Positions 26,799-34,601 of a stretch of 64,000 bases of DNA are shown here, in pieces. Origin of the DNA: JBMOKT01 sp049323895 (GTDB lineage Bacteria > Bacillota > Peptococcia > Peptococcales > BICA1-8); NCBI GenBank assembly GCA_049323895.1, contig JBMOKT010000013.1, positions 1-64,000 of the forward strand, read 5' to 3'. Under the pieces are notes generated by a model, which did not search any database, was not told the DNA's origin, and worked only from the letters and a program-made list of their open reading frames with translations. The position numbers were made by a program, and so were the translations under genes. Every line of letters starts with the position of its first letter. Positions within the stretch are counted from its first letter, which is position 1.

Positions 26799-27248
26799 TT
26801 GCGAGCAGTTGTACAACGGGTTACTACAGGGAGAGTAAAGGTTGGAGAAGAGACAACGGGTGAAATCGAAAAGGGCCTGGTGGTTTTTCTGGGGGTAACC
26901 CATAATGATTCTCCTGCTGATGCCCAGTATTTGGCCGAAAAAATAGGCAATTTAAGAATCTTTGAGGATGGCGATGGTAAGCTGAACCTGTCAGTGCTGG
27001 ATGTAAAGGGTAAAATACTGTCTGTATCCCAATTTACTCTTTTTGGGGACTGCCGAAAGGGGAGAAGACCCAGTTTTACCGAGGCTGCATCTCCGGATAC
27101 CGCCCAGCAATTATATGAAATATTTAATAATTTATTACGAAATATGGGGTTAAAGGTTGAAACGGGTATTTTTCAAGCCCATATGCAGGTCGAGTTAATT
27201 AATGATGGTCCCGTAACCATACTGTTGGATAGCAGGAAAATATTCTAA
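26799..27248 (+). CDS. dtd: D-aminoacyl-tRNA deacylase
   Basis: Dtd removes D-amino acids, and glycine mischarged on tRNA-Ala, from tRNA. With TTG 26799 the protein is 149 residues and begins RAVVQRV, the canonical N-terminus; GGGTGA lies five bases upstream. A GTG at 26790 would add three residues. The catalytic motifs SQFTLFGDC and the Gly-Pro segment NDGPVTI are intact. It is translationally coupled to relA, as in many Firmicutes. Confidence 0.95.
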   Translation: MRAVVQRVTTGRVKVGEETTGEIEKGLVVFLGVTHNDSPADAQYLAEKIGNLRIFEDGDGKLNLSVLDVKGKILSVSQFTLFGDCRKGRRPSFTEAASPDTAQQLYEIFNNLLRNMGLKVETGIFQAHMQVELINDGPVTILLDSRKIF

Positions 27249-27274
27249 AAAATATTATACGAGGAGGCAATGAT

Positions 27275-27901
27275 ATGAAAATCAAGACTTTAATAGTAGG
27301 TCCAATTGAAACAAACTGTTATATTGCCTACTGCCCTAAGACAAAAGAGGGTGTGGTAATCGATCCTGGTGATGACGGAGAAAAAATCATCGAAGCTATT
27401 AACAGTTTGAACATTAGCATTAAATATATTATTAACACCCATGGTCACCATGACCACATTAAAGCCAATGCTCAGGTCAAGAATGGGACTCAGGCTCCTA
27501 TATTAATCCATGTCAATGATGCGCCTATGTTAACTGATCCTAATAAAAACCTATCCTTCTATATGGGAGAAAAAGCTAGCTTGCCAAAGGCGGACCGAGA
27601 ACTAAAAGATGGAGATGTAATTGAACTAAGCAGTTTTTCTTTTAAGGTTTTGCATACTCCAGGACATACTACAGGTGGTATTTGTCTATATTGTGAAGCC
27701 GAAAAAAAATGCTTTACTGGTGATACCCTTTTCAAAGGTTCTGTAGGACGGACTGATTTACCTGGGGGCAATTATAAAACACTTATGACCTCCCTGCAGG
27801 AAAAGCTGGTGGTATTACCCCATGACGTAGCTATTTATCCAGGGCATGGACCAGACTCAAGTGTACGGGAAGAAAAGGCAGTGAACCCATTCTTAAAATA
27901 A
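27275..27901 (+). CDS. Metallo-beta-lactamase fold hydrolase (glyoxalase II-like)
   Basis: The product is 208 residues with the binuclear metal motif THGHHDH (His56, His58, Asp60, His61), HTPGHTTGG and FTGDTLFKGSVGRTD, and a C-terminal YPGHGPDS. This matches YqgX/YcbL-type small hydrolases, which often have glyoxalase II-like activity, but the true substrate cannot be read from sequence. It lies between dtd and hemZ in the same short-spaced run. Confidence 0.88.
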   Translation: MKIKTLIVGPIETNCYIAYCPKTKEGVVIDPGDDGEKIIEAINSLNISIKYIINTHGHHDHIKANAQVKNGTQAPILIHVNDAPMLTDPNKNLSFYMGEKASLPKADRELKDGDVIELSSFSFKVLHTPGHTTGGICLYCEAEKKCFTGDTLFKGSVGRTDLPGGNYKTLMTSLQEKLVVLPHDVAIYPGHGPDSSVREEKAVNPFLK

Positions 27902-27913
27902 ATAGGTGAAAAG

Positions 27914-29350
27914 ATGAAGATTAAGTTAGGTCATGAAAGTGTACGATATGCCCGGATAGTATTCGATGTAATCCGTATATTCCTTCCTTCCCTCAGTTGG
28001 CAGGACCTTACTGCAGGGGATAGGCAGGAGTATATTTTGGATTTTAGTCTTTCGCCTGATAAAATTACAGTTTATTTAAATAAACAGCCTATGGTGGAAG
28101 AAAAACTGGCTGCCCAGGATGAAAACGAAACGAAACGAACAATGAAGCTGGCAGCCTACCGGTTTTTTACAGAAAAATTAAATTATGAAGGCAGTCCTTG
28201 GGGAATCCTTACGGGGATTAGACCAACCAAAATAGTCCATAGGTTATGGGACAAAGGAATACCTTCCCAAACAGTGACCGACTTGCTTCGAGTAAAATAC
28301 CTGGTAGCACCTGATAAAATTGAAAAGCTGATTAACATTACCTTATTGCAAAGACCATACCTATACCCAGAAAAAACAAATAATACAGTAGGTATATATA
28401 TTGGTATTCCTTTTTGCCCTACCAGGTGCAGCTACTGTTCTTTCCTATCTTATTCCTTAACCAAGTGGGGCAGGTATCTAGAAGTCTATTTGCAAAGCCT
28501 TGCCGAGGAAATAAATGTGGTTGGGGCAGCCCTTCACCAAAGCAATACAAAAGTCCAGACCATTTATATAGGGGGAGGAACACCTACCAGTTTAAATAAA
28601 AAAATGCTGGCAGGGCTGCTATCGGTAGTAGCTGAAAACCTATATATGCCTGAGACGATAGAGTTTACAGTAGAAGCGGGACGTCCTGATACGATAGATG
28701 ACGAAAAATTGCTATTAATGAGAGAATTCCTTGTGGATAGGGTTAGCATTAACCCTCAAACCATGTGGCAGCCCACCCTGGACAAAATTGGCAGGGAGCA
28801 TAGTGTTGCAGATGTGGTAGAAAAGGTTTGCATAGCCCGCAATATGGGCTTCAAGGTAATTAATATGGATTTAATAATTGGTTTGCCCGGTGAAAATTAT
28901 GCCATTATGGAACATACATTAAGAGCCATAGAAAATGTAATGCCGGAAAACCTAACAATACATAGCCTGGCACTTAAGAGAGCCTCAAAATTAAAAGAAG
29001 AGTCTGCAGATTGCGCCTTGCCTTCTGATGCCGGAGAAATGTTCAGCTTAACCGAAAAGTGGTGCAGGGAAAAAGGCTATTTGCCCTACTATCTTTATAG
29101 GCAAAAGCAAATTATTGGCAATATGGAAAATGTAGGATACTGCCAGCCCGGCACACCCTGCCTTTATAATATTCAAATGATGGAAGAACGGCAGACTATT
29201 TGGGGTTTAGGATTGGGAGCAGGCTCAAAGATTGTAAATAGTGATCTAACACTAGAAAATATATATAATCCAAAAGATTTGATACATTATAACGAAAATT
29301 TTTCAGGGTTCCTTAAAACAAAAGTTGACAAAATTCTAGGGCTTAGCTAG
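27914..29350 (+). CDS. hemZ: Radical SAM coproporphyrinogen III oxidase-like protein HemZ
   Basis: The 478-residue protein has an N-terminal extension of ~155 residues typical of HemZ, then a radical SAM domain with the 4Fe-4S motif CPTRCSYC (Cys168, Cys172, Cys175), GGGTPTSL and the VSINPQTM segment. HemZ-type proteins act in anaerobic haem metabolism, either as oxygen-independent coproporphyrinogen dehydrogenases or as haem-related methyl-radical enzymes. The last bases of the gene contain the promoter of the hisS leader. Confidence 0.88.
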   Translation: MKIKLGHESVRYARIVFDVIRIFLPSLSWQDLTAGDRQEYILDFSLSPDKITVYLNKQPMVEEKLAAQDENETKRTMKLAAYRFFTEKLNYEGSPWGILTGIRPTKIVHRLWDKGIPSQTVTDLLRVKYLVAPDKIEKLINITLLQRPYLYPEKTNNTVGIYIGIPFCPTRCSYCSFLSYSLTKWGRYLEVYLQSLAEEINVVGAALHQSNTKVQTIYIGGGTPTSLNKKMLAGLLSVVAENLYMPETIEFTVEAGRPDTIDDEKLLLMREFLVDRVSINPQTMWQPTLDKIGREHSVADVVEKVCIARNMGFKVINMDLIIGLPGENYAIMEHTLRAIENVMPENLTIHSLALKRASKLKEESADCALPSDAGEMFSLTEKWCREKGYLPYYLYRQKQIIGNMENVGYCQPGTPCLYNIQMMEERQTIWGLGLGAGSKIVNSDLTLENIYNPKDLIHYNENFSGFLKTKVDKILGLS

Positions 29351-29353
29351 AAT
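29325..29353 (+). promoter_or_regulatory. Promoter of the hisS-aspS operon
   Basis: TTGACA (29325-29330) and TAGAAT (29348-29353) are 17 bases apart. The promoter overlaps the end of hemZ and places the transcript start near 29360, exactly where the T-box leader begins. Confidence 0.8.
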
Positions 29354-29359
29354 ATTTGA

Positions 29360-29588
29360 GAATAAAGGTAAAAGCTATGAATAGGCAAGTAGATAGATAC
29401 TTTTTTACCAGGGATAAACTGTCGTGACTGGAAACAGTTTTTAAAGAAGCCTATCGAAAGAACACCTAGGAGTTGATTAATCATCCGGGGCACCGTTAAA
29501 TGCACTAAGTGGGGCATGTTTATGCCCAAATTGGGTGGCACCGCGGGTTAACTCCGTCCCAAATTCTATTTGGGTCGGGGTTTTTTTA
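29360..29588 (+). promoter_or_regulatory. T-box leader of hisS-aspS
   Basis: The T-box sequence AATTGGGTGGCACCGCGGG is at 29529-29547, followed by a terminator (CCCAAA and TTTGGG arms at about 29558-29574, T-run 29581-29587). Stem I is formed by AGGT/ACCT and ATAGGC/GCCTAT pairs with an AGGGA bulge and an AAACTG/CAGTTT top. The specifier region is GAACACC (29460-29466). Aligning it to known leaders by the following ACCTAGGAG favours AAC (Asn) as the codon; CAC (His) and GAA (Glu) overlap it. The antiterminator bulge reads TGGC, which pairs with a tRNA ending GCCA, fitting tRNA-Asn or tRNA-Asp rather than tRNA-His. Confidence 0.92.
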
Positions 29589-29663
29589 TTTTATTCGTGT
29601 GTTTCGATAGACCCCCTGGTAAAATAAATATTTTATTTGTTCCTATTGGAAGGAGTGAAAGCG

Positions 29664-30929
29664 ATGTTAACAACCCGACCCCGGGGAACCAATGATATTC
29701 TGCCTGGAGAAGTTGAAAAATGGCAGTACATAGAAGAAACGGCAAGAAAAGTAGGCAGACATTATGGTTATCAGGAAATTAGAACACCAATTTTTGAACA
29801 TACCGAGCTTTTCCAGCGTGGAGTGGGTGAAACCACTGATATTGTAGAAAAAGAGATGTATTCCTTTGAAGACAGGGGCAATAGAAATATTACCCTAAGA
29901 CCTGAGGGCACCGCTCCCACTGTCAGGGCATTTTTGGAAAACAAACTTTATGCTGAGCCACAGCCCGTGAAATTATACTATATTGGGCCTATGTTTAGGT
30001 ATGACCGCCCACAGGCTGGACGTTACCGGGAGTTTCATCAGTTCGGCATTGAGGTCTTTGGGTCAAACCACCCTAGTGTAGATGCCGAAGTTATCGGACT
30101 AGCTTGTGACTATCTGGATCGTTTAGGGCTTAACAACCTTGCGGTGCATATTAATACTGTAGGATGTCCCCAGTGCAGGCCTCTCCACAGGGACGCATTA
30201 CAAGTATTTTTCAAGGATAAAGGGGACAAACTCTGCAAGACATGTCAGGGACGTTTAGAAAAAAATCCTCTGCGGATACTGGACTGCAAAAATGAGGAAT
30301 GTCAAAAATTAAGTATAGGAGCACCTACAACCCAGGATTCAACCTGTTCCCAATGTAGTAATCATTTCAGCCAGGTAAAAATGTATCTGGATGCCATTGG
30401 TGTAAACTATACTGTAAATCCCAAACTGGTACGGGGTTTGGATTATTATACCCATACTGCATTTGAAATACTGGTGCAAGGCATTGGCGCCCAAAGTGCG
30501 ATATGCGGGGGAGGCAGGTATAACGGATTAATCGAGCAGTGTGGAGGAAAGCCTATGCCGGGAATTGGTTTCGCTATGGGGCTGGAAAGGTTATTATTAA
30601 CCCTTGAGCAGCAAATTCCCTGGCAGCAGCTTGGTATAAGACCCGATGTTTTTGTTGCCTCAATGGGAGATAAAGCCCAGGAAGCTGCGTTCAAATTGAC
30701 AATGGATTTAAGAAAAAAAGGATATTCAGTTGAAAAGGACTATTTAGAAAAAAGCTTAAAAGCACAGATGAAAAGTGCCGATAGATTTAATGTGAAATAT
30801 ACAGTTATCATTGGTGAGGAGGAAGTTGCAAAGGGCAAAGTGATTGTCAGAGAAATGGCATCTGGCAGACAGCAAGAAATAGACCTCAATGAAGTAATTA
30901 GCTATATGGAAGGAGAGTTGACAAAATAA
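29664..30929 (+). CDS. hisS: Histidyl-tRNA synthetase
   Basis: HisRS charges tRNA-His. The 421 residues show class II motif 2 (YYIGPMFRYDRPQAGRYREFHQ), the histidine-binding GLDYYTHTAFE, and motif 3 GIGFAMGLERLL, then an anticodon-binding domain (about 325-420). It also has a Cys-rich patch (about 165-250) often seen in HisRS. I start at ATG 29664 behind GGAAGGAG; an upstream in-frame TTG is unlikely. aspS begins directly after the stop codon. Confidence 0.96.
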   Translation: MLTTRPRGTNDILPGEVEKWQYIEETARKVGRHYGYQEIRTPIFEHTELFQRGVGETTDIVEKEMYSFEDRGNRNITLRPEGTAPTVRAFLENKLYAEPQPVKLYYIGPMFRYDRPQAGRYREFHQFGIEVFGSNHPSVDAEVIGLACDYLDRLGLNNLAVHINTVGCPQCRPLHRDALQVFFKDKGDKLCKTCQGRLEKNPLRILDCKNEECQKLSIGAPTTQDSTCSQCSNHFSQVKMYLDAIGVNYTVNPKLVRGLDYYTHTAFEILVQGIGAQSAICGGGRYNGLIEQCGGKPMPGIGFAMGLERLLLTLEQQIPWQQLGIRPDVFVASMGDKAQEAAFKLTMDLRKKGYSVEKDYLEKSLKAQMKSADRFNVKYTVIIGEEEVAKGKVIVREMASGRQQEIDLNEVISYMEGELTK

Positions 30930-32708
30930 ATGAGTACATTAAAACGTACCCACTATTGCAACAATGTAAGAGAAGATTTGGCAGGACAGGTAGTTACTGT
31001 TTCCGGTTGGGTCCAAAAAAGGAGGGACCATGGGGGTCTGATTTTTGTTGATTTAAGGGATCGTTCGGGAATAGTGCAAGTTGTTTTCAGCCCTGATATT
31101 GCCCCTGGTTCTTTTGAACTGGCTGAAAAAATTCGTTCAGAATATGTTATTACTGTTAAAGGCAATGTTGTTTTGAGACCGGAAGGCATGGTCAATAAAA
31201 ATATAGCTACAGGTTATATCGACTTGATGGCTGATGAATTGGTAATTCTTAATAAAGCCAAAACACCTCCTTTTTACATAGCAGATGAAGTAGAAGTTGA
31301 TGAAATGATACGTTTAAAATATAGATATTTGGATTTACGCAGGCCTCATATGCAGAAAAACATTATTCTCCGGCACAAGACAATCAAGGCTATTAGAGAT
31401 TTTCTGGATAACAGAGATTTTTTAGAAATCGAAACACCCATTCTTACCAAGAGCAGTCCCGAAGGGGCCAGGGACTACCTGGTTCCCAGCAGGATACAGG
31501 AAGGAAAATTCTTTGCCTTACCCCAGTCTCCTCAGATATTCAAACAGCTATTAATGGTTGCCGGAATGGAAAAGTACTTCCAAATAGCAAGATGTTTTCG
31601 GGACGAAGATTTAAGGGCTGACAGACAGCCTGAGTTTACCCAGTTGGACATAGAAATGTCCTTTATCGACCGGGAAGACATACTTCAATTAATGGAAGGC
31701 ATGATTTCCTTTATCTTTAAAGAGACGCTGGGCAAAGAACTACAAACACCATTTACACGATTAACTTATAAGGATGCTATGGAGTTATATGGTTCAGACA
31801 AACCCGATTTGCGTTTTGGCATGAAGTTAGTAGATATAACAGAAATTGCTGCCGGCTGCAATTTTAAGGTTTTTGCCCAAACTGCAGAAAATGGCGGCAA
31901 AGTAAAAGGAATAAATGCCCAAGGCTGTGCCGGATACTCCCGTAAGGATATTGACGACTTGACAAAATTTGCAGGAATTTTTGGAGCAAAAGGATTAGCA
32001 TATATAATAGTAGAAGAGGACGGAGTAAAAGCTCCTATTGCCAAGTTCTTTACCGATGATGAAATACAGAAAATCCTGACCAAATTATCTGCTAAGCCAG
32101 GGGATTTGCTGCTTTTTGTAGCTGATAAAGAGAAAATTGTCAACGAAAGTTTAGGTCATTTAAGATTAGAACTGGGAAAACAGCTTAATTTGATTAATCC
32201 TGAAGAATTGAATTTCCTCTGGGTAGTAGATTTCCCATTATTGGAATGGGATGAACAAGAGAAAAGATTCTTTGCCATGCACCATCCCTTTACATCACCT
32301 GTTGTAGAGGATATAGCTTTAATGCAGGAAAATCCTGCGGGCTTAAGGGCACAGGCCTATGATATGATTCTCAATGGTGTTGAGATTGGCGGAGGAAGCA
32401 TTAGGATATTTCAAAGGGAAGTCCAGGAAAAAATGTTTGAGTTATTGGGTTTAACAGAGCAAGAAGCAAAAGATAAATTTGGCTACCTGCTGGAGGCTTT
32501 TGAATATGGAACACCCCCTCATGGAGGAATTGCCTTTGGCATAGATAGGTTAGTCATGTTGATGGCAGGCAAAGATACTATCCGGGATGTCATTCCTTTC
32601 CCTAAAACTCAAAGTGCTACGGACATGATGAGTGATGCACCTTCAGAAGTAAGTGACAAACAACTTAAGGAGCTGCATATAAAAATTGACACTGTTAAAA
32701 AAGGATAA
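30930..32708 (+). CDS. aspS: Aspartyl-tRNA synthetase, probably non-discriminating
   Basis: The 592 residues form a bacterial-type AspRS: N-terminal OB anticodon domain, class II catalytic core with RCFRDEDLRADRQPEF, a GAD insertion (about 290-420), and motif 3 FGIDRLVMLM. In the anticodon domain the motif RRDHGG has His34, and the RPEG motif has Gly86. In Pseudomonas aeruginosa AspRS the equivalent His and Gly allow charging of tRNA-Asn as well as tRNA-Asp; enzymes specific for tRNA-Asp have Leu and Lys there. This enzyme therefore probably makes Asp-tRNA-Asn for GatCAB, and the upstream T-box seems to agree. Confidence 0.96.
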   Translation: MSTLKRTHYCNNVREDLAGQVVTVSGWVQKRRDHGGLIFVDLRDRSGIVQVVFSPDIAPGSFELAEKIRSEYVITVKGNVVLRPEGMVNKNIATGYIDLMADELVILNKAKTPPFYIADEVEVDEMIRLKYRYLDLRRPHMQKNIILRHKTIKAIRDFLDNRDFLEIETPILTKSSPEGARDYLVPSRIQEGKFFALPQSPQIFKQLLMVAGMEKYFQIARCFRDEDLRADRQPEFTQLDIEMSFIDREDILQLMEGMISFIFKETLGKELQTPFTRLTYKDAMELYGSDKPDLRFGMKLVDITEIAAGCNFKVFAQTAENGGKVKGINAQGCAGYSRKDIDDLTKFAGIFGAKGLAYIIVEEDGVKAPIAKFFTDDEIQKILTKLSAKPGDLLLFVADKEKIVNESLGHLRLELGKQLNLINPEELNFLWVVDFPLLEWDEQEKRFFAMHHPFTSPVVEDIALMQENPAGLRAQAYDMILNGVEIGGGSIRIFQREVQEKMFELLGLTEQEAKDKFGYLLEAFEYGTPPHGGIAFGIDRLVMLMAGKDTIRDVIPFPKTQSATDMMSDAPSEVSDKQLKELHIKIDTVKKG

Positions 32709-32719
32709 ATGGTGTAAAC

Positions 32720-32749
32720 TTGCCAATAACTGCGGTTTATGTTAACATT
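32720..32749 (+). promoter_or_regulatory. Possible promoter of the 6S RNA
   Basis: TTGCCA (32720-32725) and TAACAT (32744-32749) are 18 bases apart, placing a transcript start near 32757, the expected 5' end of the RNA. Confidence 0.45.
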
Positions 32750-32756
32750 TAAGTAC

Positions 32757-32966
32757 CAAGTTGCAAGAAATTCCCTGCAATGTGCGTGGGGTTTTCTGGA
32801 TGTTTTGTACCAACACATTTACATTGGGAATCTAACTCTGGCTGCGTAGTAAATGCCCCCCTGGGGACTTATGAAACTTTCAGGAGGATACCCACCTGCC
32901 AAGAGCAGGTTCAAAACTCCAGCGCCACGGCATTTGTGGGGTTATACTTTCTTATAAGTATAAATT
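32757..32966 (+). ncRNA. ssrS: 6S RNA
   Basis: The 335-base gap between aspS and tcdA is not coding. The 5' segment with CCCTGCAATGTGCGTGG (about 32772-32790) pairs with the 3' segment CCACGGCATTTGTGGGG (about 32925-32941), closing a long, interrupted rod with a large central region, as in 6S RNA. Bacillus subtilis has a 6S RNA gene in the same place, between aspS and yrvM (tcdA). 6S RNA binds the vegetative RNA polymerase holoenzyme and mimics an open promoter. Ends are approximate. A 62-codon open frame inside it is a by-product. Confidence 0.78.
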
Positions 32967-32968
32967 GA

Positions 32969-32996
32969 ACGCAGTTTTCAGCTGCGTATTTTTTTG
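32969..32996 (+). terminator. Terminator of the 6S RNA
   Basis: ACGCAG and CTGCGT pair around TTTTCAG, followed by ATTTTTTTG. Confidence 0.85.
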
Positions 32997-33042
32997 TTTA
33001 TTTATATTAATCATAGGTGTATAACTATTGCGAGGTGGAATT

Positions 33043-33762
33043 ATGGAAAATATCTTTAACCGGACCAAGCTATTGATTGGTAATGAGGGCTTGGAAAAGC
33101 TGCAAAAAGCTAAGGTAGCTGTCCTTGGAGTTGGCGGAGTAGGTTCTTTCACGGTAGAAGCTTTGGTCAGGGCAGGTATAGGAAAAATTACATTAATTGA
33201 CCATGATATTGTAGATATCACGAATATCAATAGACAGCTTCATGCACTTGTTTCCACAGTTGGAAAAGTTAAAGTAGAGCTAATGCGGGAAAGGATTTTC
33301 CAAATTAACCCTCAGGCAGAGGTTAATGCCGTTAGAGAATTTATTACACCTGAAAACATAAAGGAACTCTTAGAAGGACAATATAACTATATTGTTGATG
33401 CCATTGACAATATTACAGGCAAACTGGCAATTATCCAATTTGCCAAGGAAAAAGACATACCGGTAATATCCAGTATGGGAGCTGCCAATAAGCTTAGCAA
33501 TAAAAACTTCCAGGTAGTTGATATTAGCGAAACCAGGGTTTGCCCCCTAGCCAAAGTGATAAGAAAAGAACTAAAAAACAAGGGTATCCCCTCGGGGGTT
33601 AAGGTGGTTTATTCGCCAGATCCCATTATTAAACCTGATAAGTTCCAGTTGGAGAACACCTCAGGAAAGAGAGAAATGCCCGGCAGCATTTCTTTTGTTC
33701 CTCCTGTAGCCGGTTTGCTTTTAGCAGGAGAAGTTGTAAATGATATTTTAAATAATATTTGA
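33043..33762 (+). CDS. tcdA: tRNA threonylcarbamoyladenosine dehydratase (TcdA/YrvM-like)
   Basis: TcdA cyclises t6A37 of tRNAs to ct6A using ATP. The 239-residue E1-like protein has the nucleotide motif GVGGVGSFTVEAL (about 30-42), IDHDIVDITNINRQ, the catalytic-type region with ETRVCPLAKVIRKE, and a C-terminal FVPPVAGLLLAGEVV. The call is supported by position after aspS and 6S RNA, as in Bacillus. Other ThiF/MoeB family roles are possible. The start ATG 33043 is preceded by GAGGTGG; the earlier TTG at 33028 lies before that site. Confidence 0.88.
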   Translation: MENIFNRTKLLIGNEGLEKLQKAKVAVLGVGGVGSFTVEALVRAGIGKITLIDHDIVDITNINRQLHALVSTVGKVKVELMRERIFQINPQAEVNAVREFITPENIKELLEGQYNYIVDAIDNITGKLAIIQFAKEKDIPVISSMGAANKLSNKNFQVVDISETRVCPLAKVIRKELKNKGIPSGVKVVYSPDPIIKPDKFQLENTSGKREMPGSISFVPPVAGLLLAGEVVNDILNNI

Positions 33763-33787
33763 CATACTATGGTAAAATATATATAAT
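33759..33787 (+). promoter_or_regulatory. Promoter of csoR-trxA
   Basis: TTGACA (33759-33764) and TATAAT (33782-33787) match the vegetative consensus exactly, with 17-base spacing. The -35 box overlaps the tcdA stop codon. Confidence 0.92.
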
Positions 33788-33795
33788 CTTTATAG

Positions 33796-33812
33796 ATACC
33801 CCTACTAGGTAT
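33796..33812 (+). promoter_or_regulatory. Probable CsoR operator
   Basis: ATACCCCTACTAGGTAT is an imperfect palindrome with a C/G-rich centre, the look of CsoR/CstR family operators. It lies right at and after the predicted transcript start, 20 bases before the csoR start codon, so the repressor probably controls its own operon. Confidence 0.65.
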
Positions 33813-33831
33813 ATGAAGTTAGGTGAAAATA

Positions 33832-34101
33832 ATGGCAACTAACGAGGAAAAACAAAACATTTTAACCCGTCTGAGACGAATTGAGGGACAGTTAAAAGGA
33901 ATCCAGAGAATGATTGAAAGTGATGTATGTTGTGTAGATGTTCTAGTGCAAATTGCCGCAGTTAAAGCGGCGGTAAACAAAACGGGAACTTTGATTTTTG
34001 AAAATCATGCAAAAGAATGTTTGAGTAATTCTCTGAATTCAAAGTCCCAGGAAGATGTTGTGAGAGAACTGATGCAAGTTTTAACAAGCTTTATTAAATA
34101 A
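33832..34101 (+). CDS. csoR: CsoR-family copper-sensing repressor
   Basis: The 89-residue all-helical protein belongs to the CsoR/RcnR (DUF156) family, with the DNA-binding RLRRIEGQLKGIQRMI at about 13-28. The copper ligands of CsoR are present with the right spacing: Cys34, His59 and Cys63, the last two in NHAKEC. Persulfide-sensing CstR lacks this His, so a Cu(I) sensor is favoured. ATG 33832 is five bases after AGGTGA. No copper ATPase or chaperone gene is nearby; the only downstream gene in the unit is thioredoxin, which is unusual. Confidence 0.85.
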   Translation: MATNEEKQNILTRLRRIEGQLKGIQRMIESDVCCVDVLVQIAAVKAAVNKTGTLIFENHAKECLSNSLNSKSQEDVVRELMQVLTSFIK

Positions 34102-34117
34102 TTAGGAGGTAAAAAAA

Positions 34118-34441
34118 ATGGCAAACGTAGTGACAATTACAGAGAATAATTTTCAGGAAGAGGTTTTACAGGCAAAAGAACCGGTTTTAGTAGACTTTTG
34201 GGCAGCTTGGTGCGGTCCTTGCAAAATGATAGCACCAGTTGTAGAAGAATTGGCAGGAGATTTTGCAGGAAAAGCCAAAATAAGCAAACTAAATGTTGAT
34301 GAGTATGGTAAGATTGCACAGCAGTATGGTGTAATGAGTATTCCTACTTTAATCCTTTTCAAGGATGGCAAGGAAGCATCCCGTATAGTAGGTTTCCGTC
34401 CCAAGGCTGAATTGGCGAAGGTTATAGAAGAAGCTTTATAA
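34118..34441 (+). CDS. trxA: Thioredoxin
   Basis: This is a 107-residue thioredoxin with the active site WCGPCK (Cys32, Cys35), the cis-proline region MSIPTLILFKDG and the usual C-terminal helix. It reduces protein disulfides in the cytoplasm. It lies 16 bases after csoR, behind AGGAGG, and shares its promoter and operator, so its expression may be metal-responsive. Confidence 0.95.
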   Translation: MANVVTITENNFQEEVLQAKEPVLVDFWAAWCGPCKMIAPVVEELAGDFAGKAKISKLNVDEYGKIAQQYGVMSIPTLILFKDGKEASRIVGFRPKAELAKVIEEAL

Positions 34442-34445
34442 GTTG

Positions 34446-34478
34446 GAGAGCCTGTGAAGGCTCTTCTTCATTTTTTCT
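34446..34478 (+). terminator. Terminator of csoR-trxA
   Basis: GAGAGCC and GGCTCTTC pair around TGTGAA, with a TTCATTTTTT tail. Confidence 0.8.
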
Positions 34479-34515
34479 ACAAAAATTGACTATTAGGCGT
34501 TTTGTTCTTAAACAC

Positions 34516-34544
34516 TTGAAGGATTACCTCAAAAAAATTAGAAT
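34516..34544 (+). promoter_or_regulatory. Possible promoter of the threonine aldolase gene
   Basis: TTGAAG (34516-34521) and TAGAAT (34539-34544) are spaced by 17 bases, about 60 bases before the start codon. Confidence 0.5.
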
Positions 34545-34601
34545 TTATTATAGAAAGGATTCAACAAAAGAAAGTTTTATAAAGAAAATAGGAGTGAAAT
34601 T

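Noticed and set aside
29463..29465. CAC as a histidine specifier in the T-box of hisS
   Set aside because: It would be natural for hisS, but the TGGC bulge does not pair with C73 of tRNA-His, and alignment of the following ACCTAGGAG places AAC in the codon position. Not fully excluded.
32780..32968. A 62-codon open frame between aspS and tcdA
   Set aside because: It lies wholly within the region that folds as 6S RNA and has no ribosome binding site of the strength seen in neighbours.
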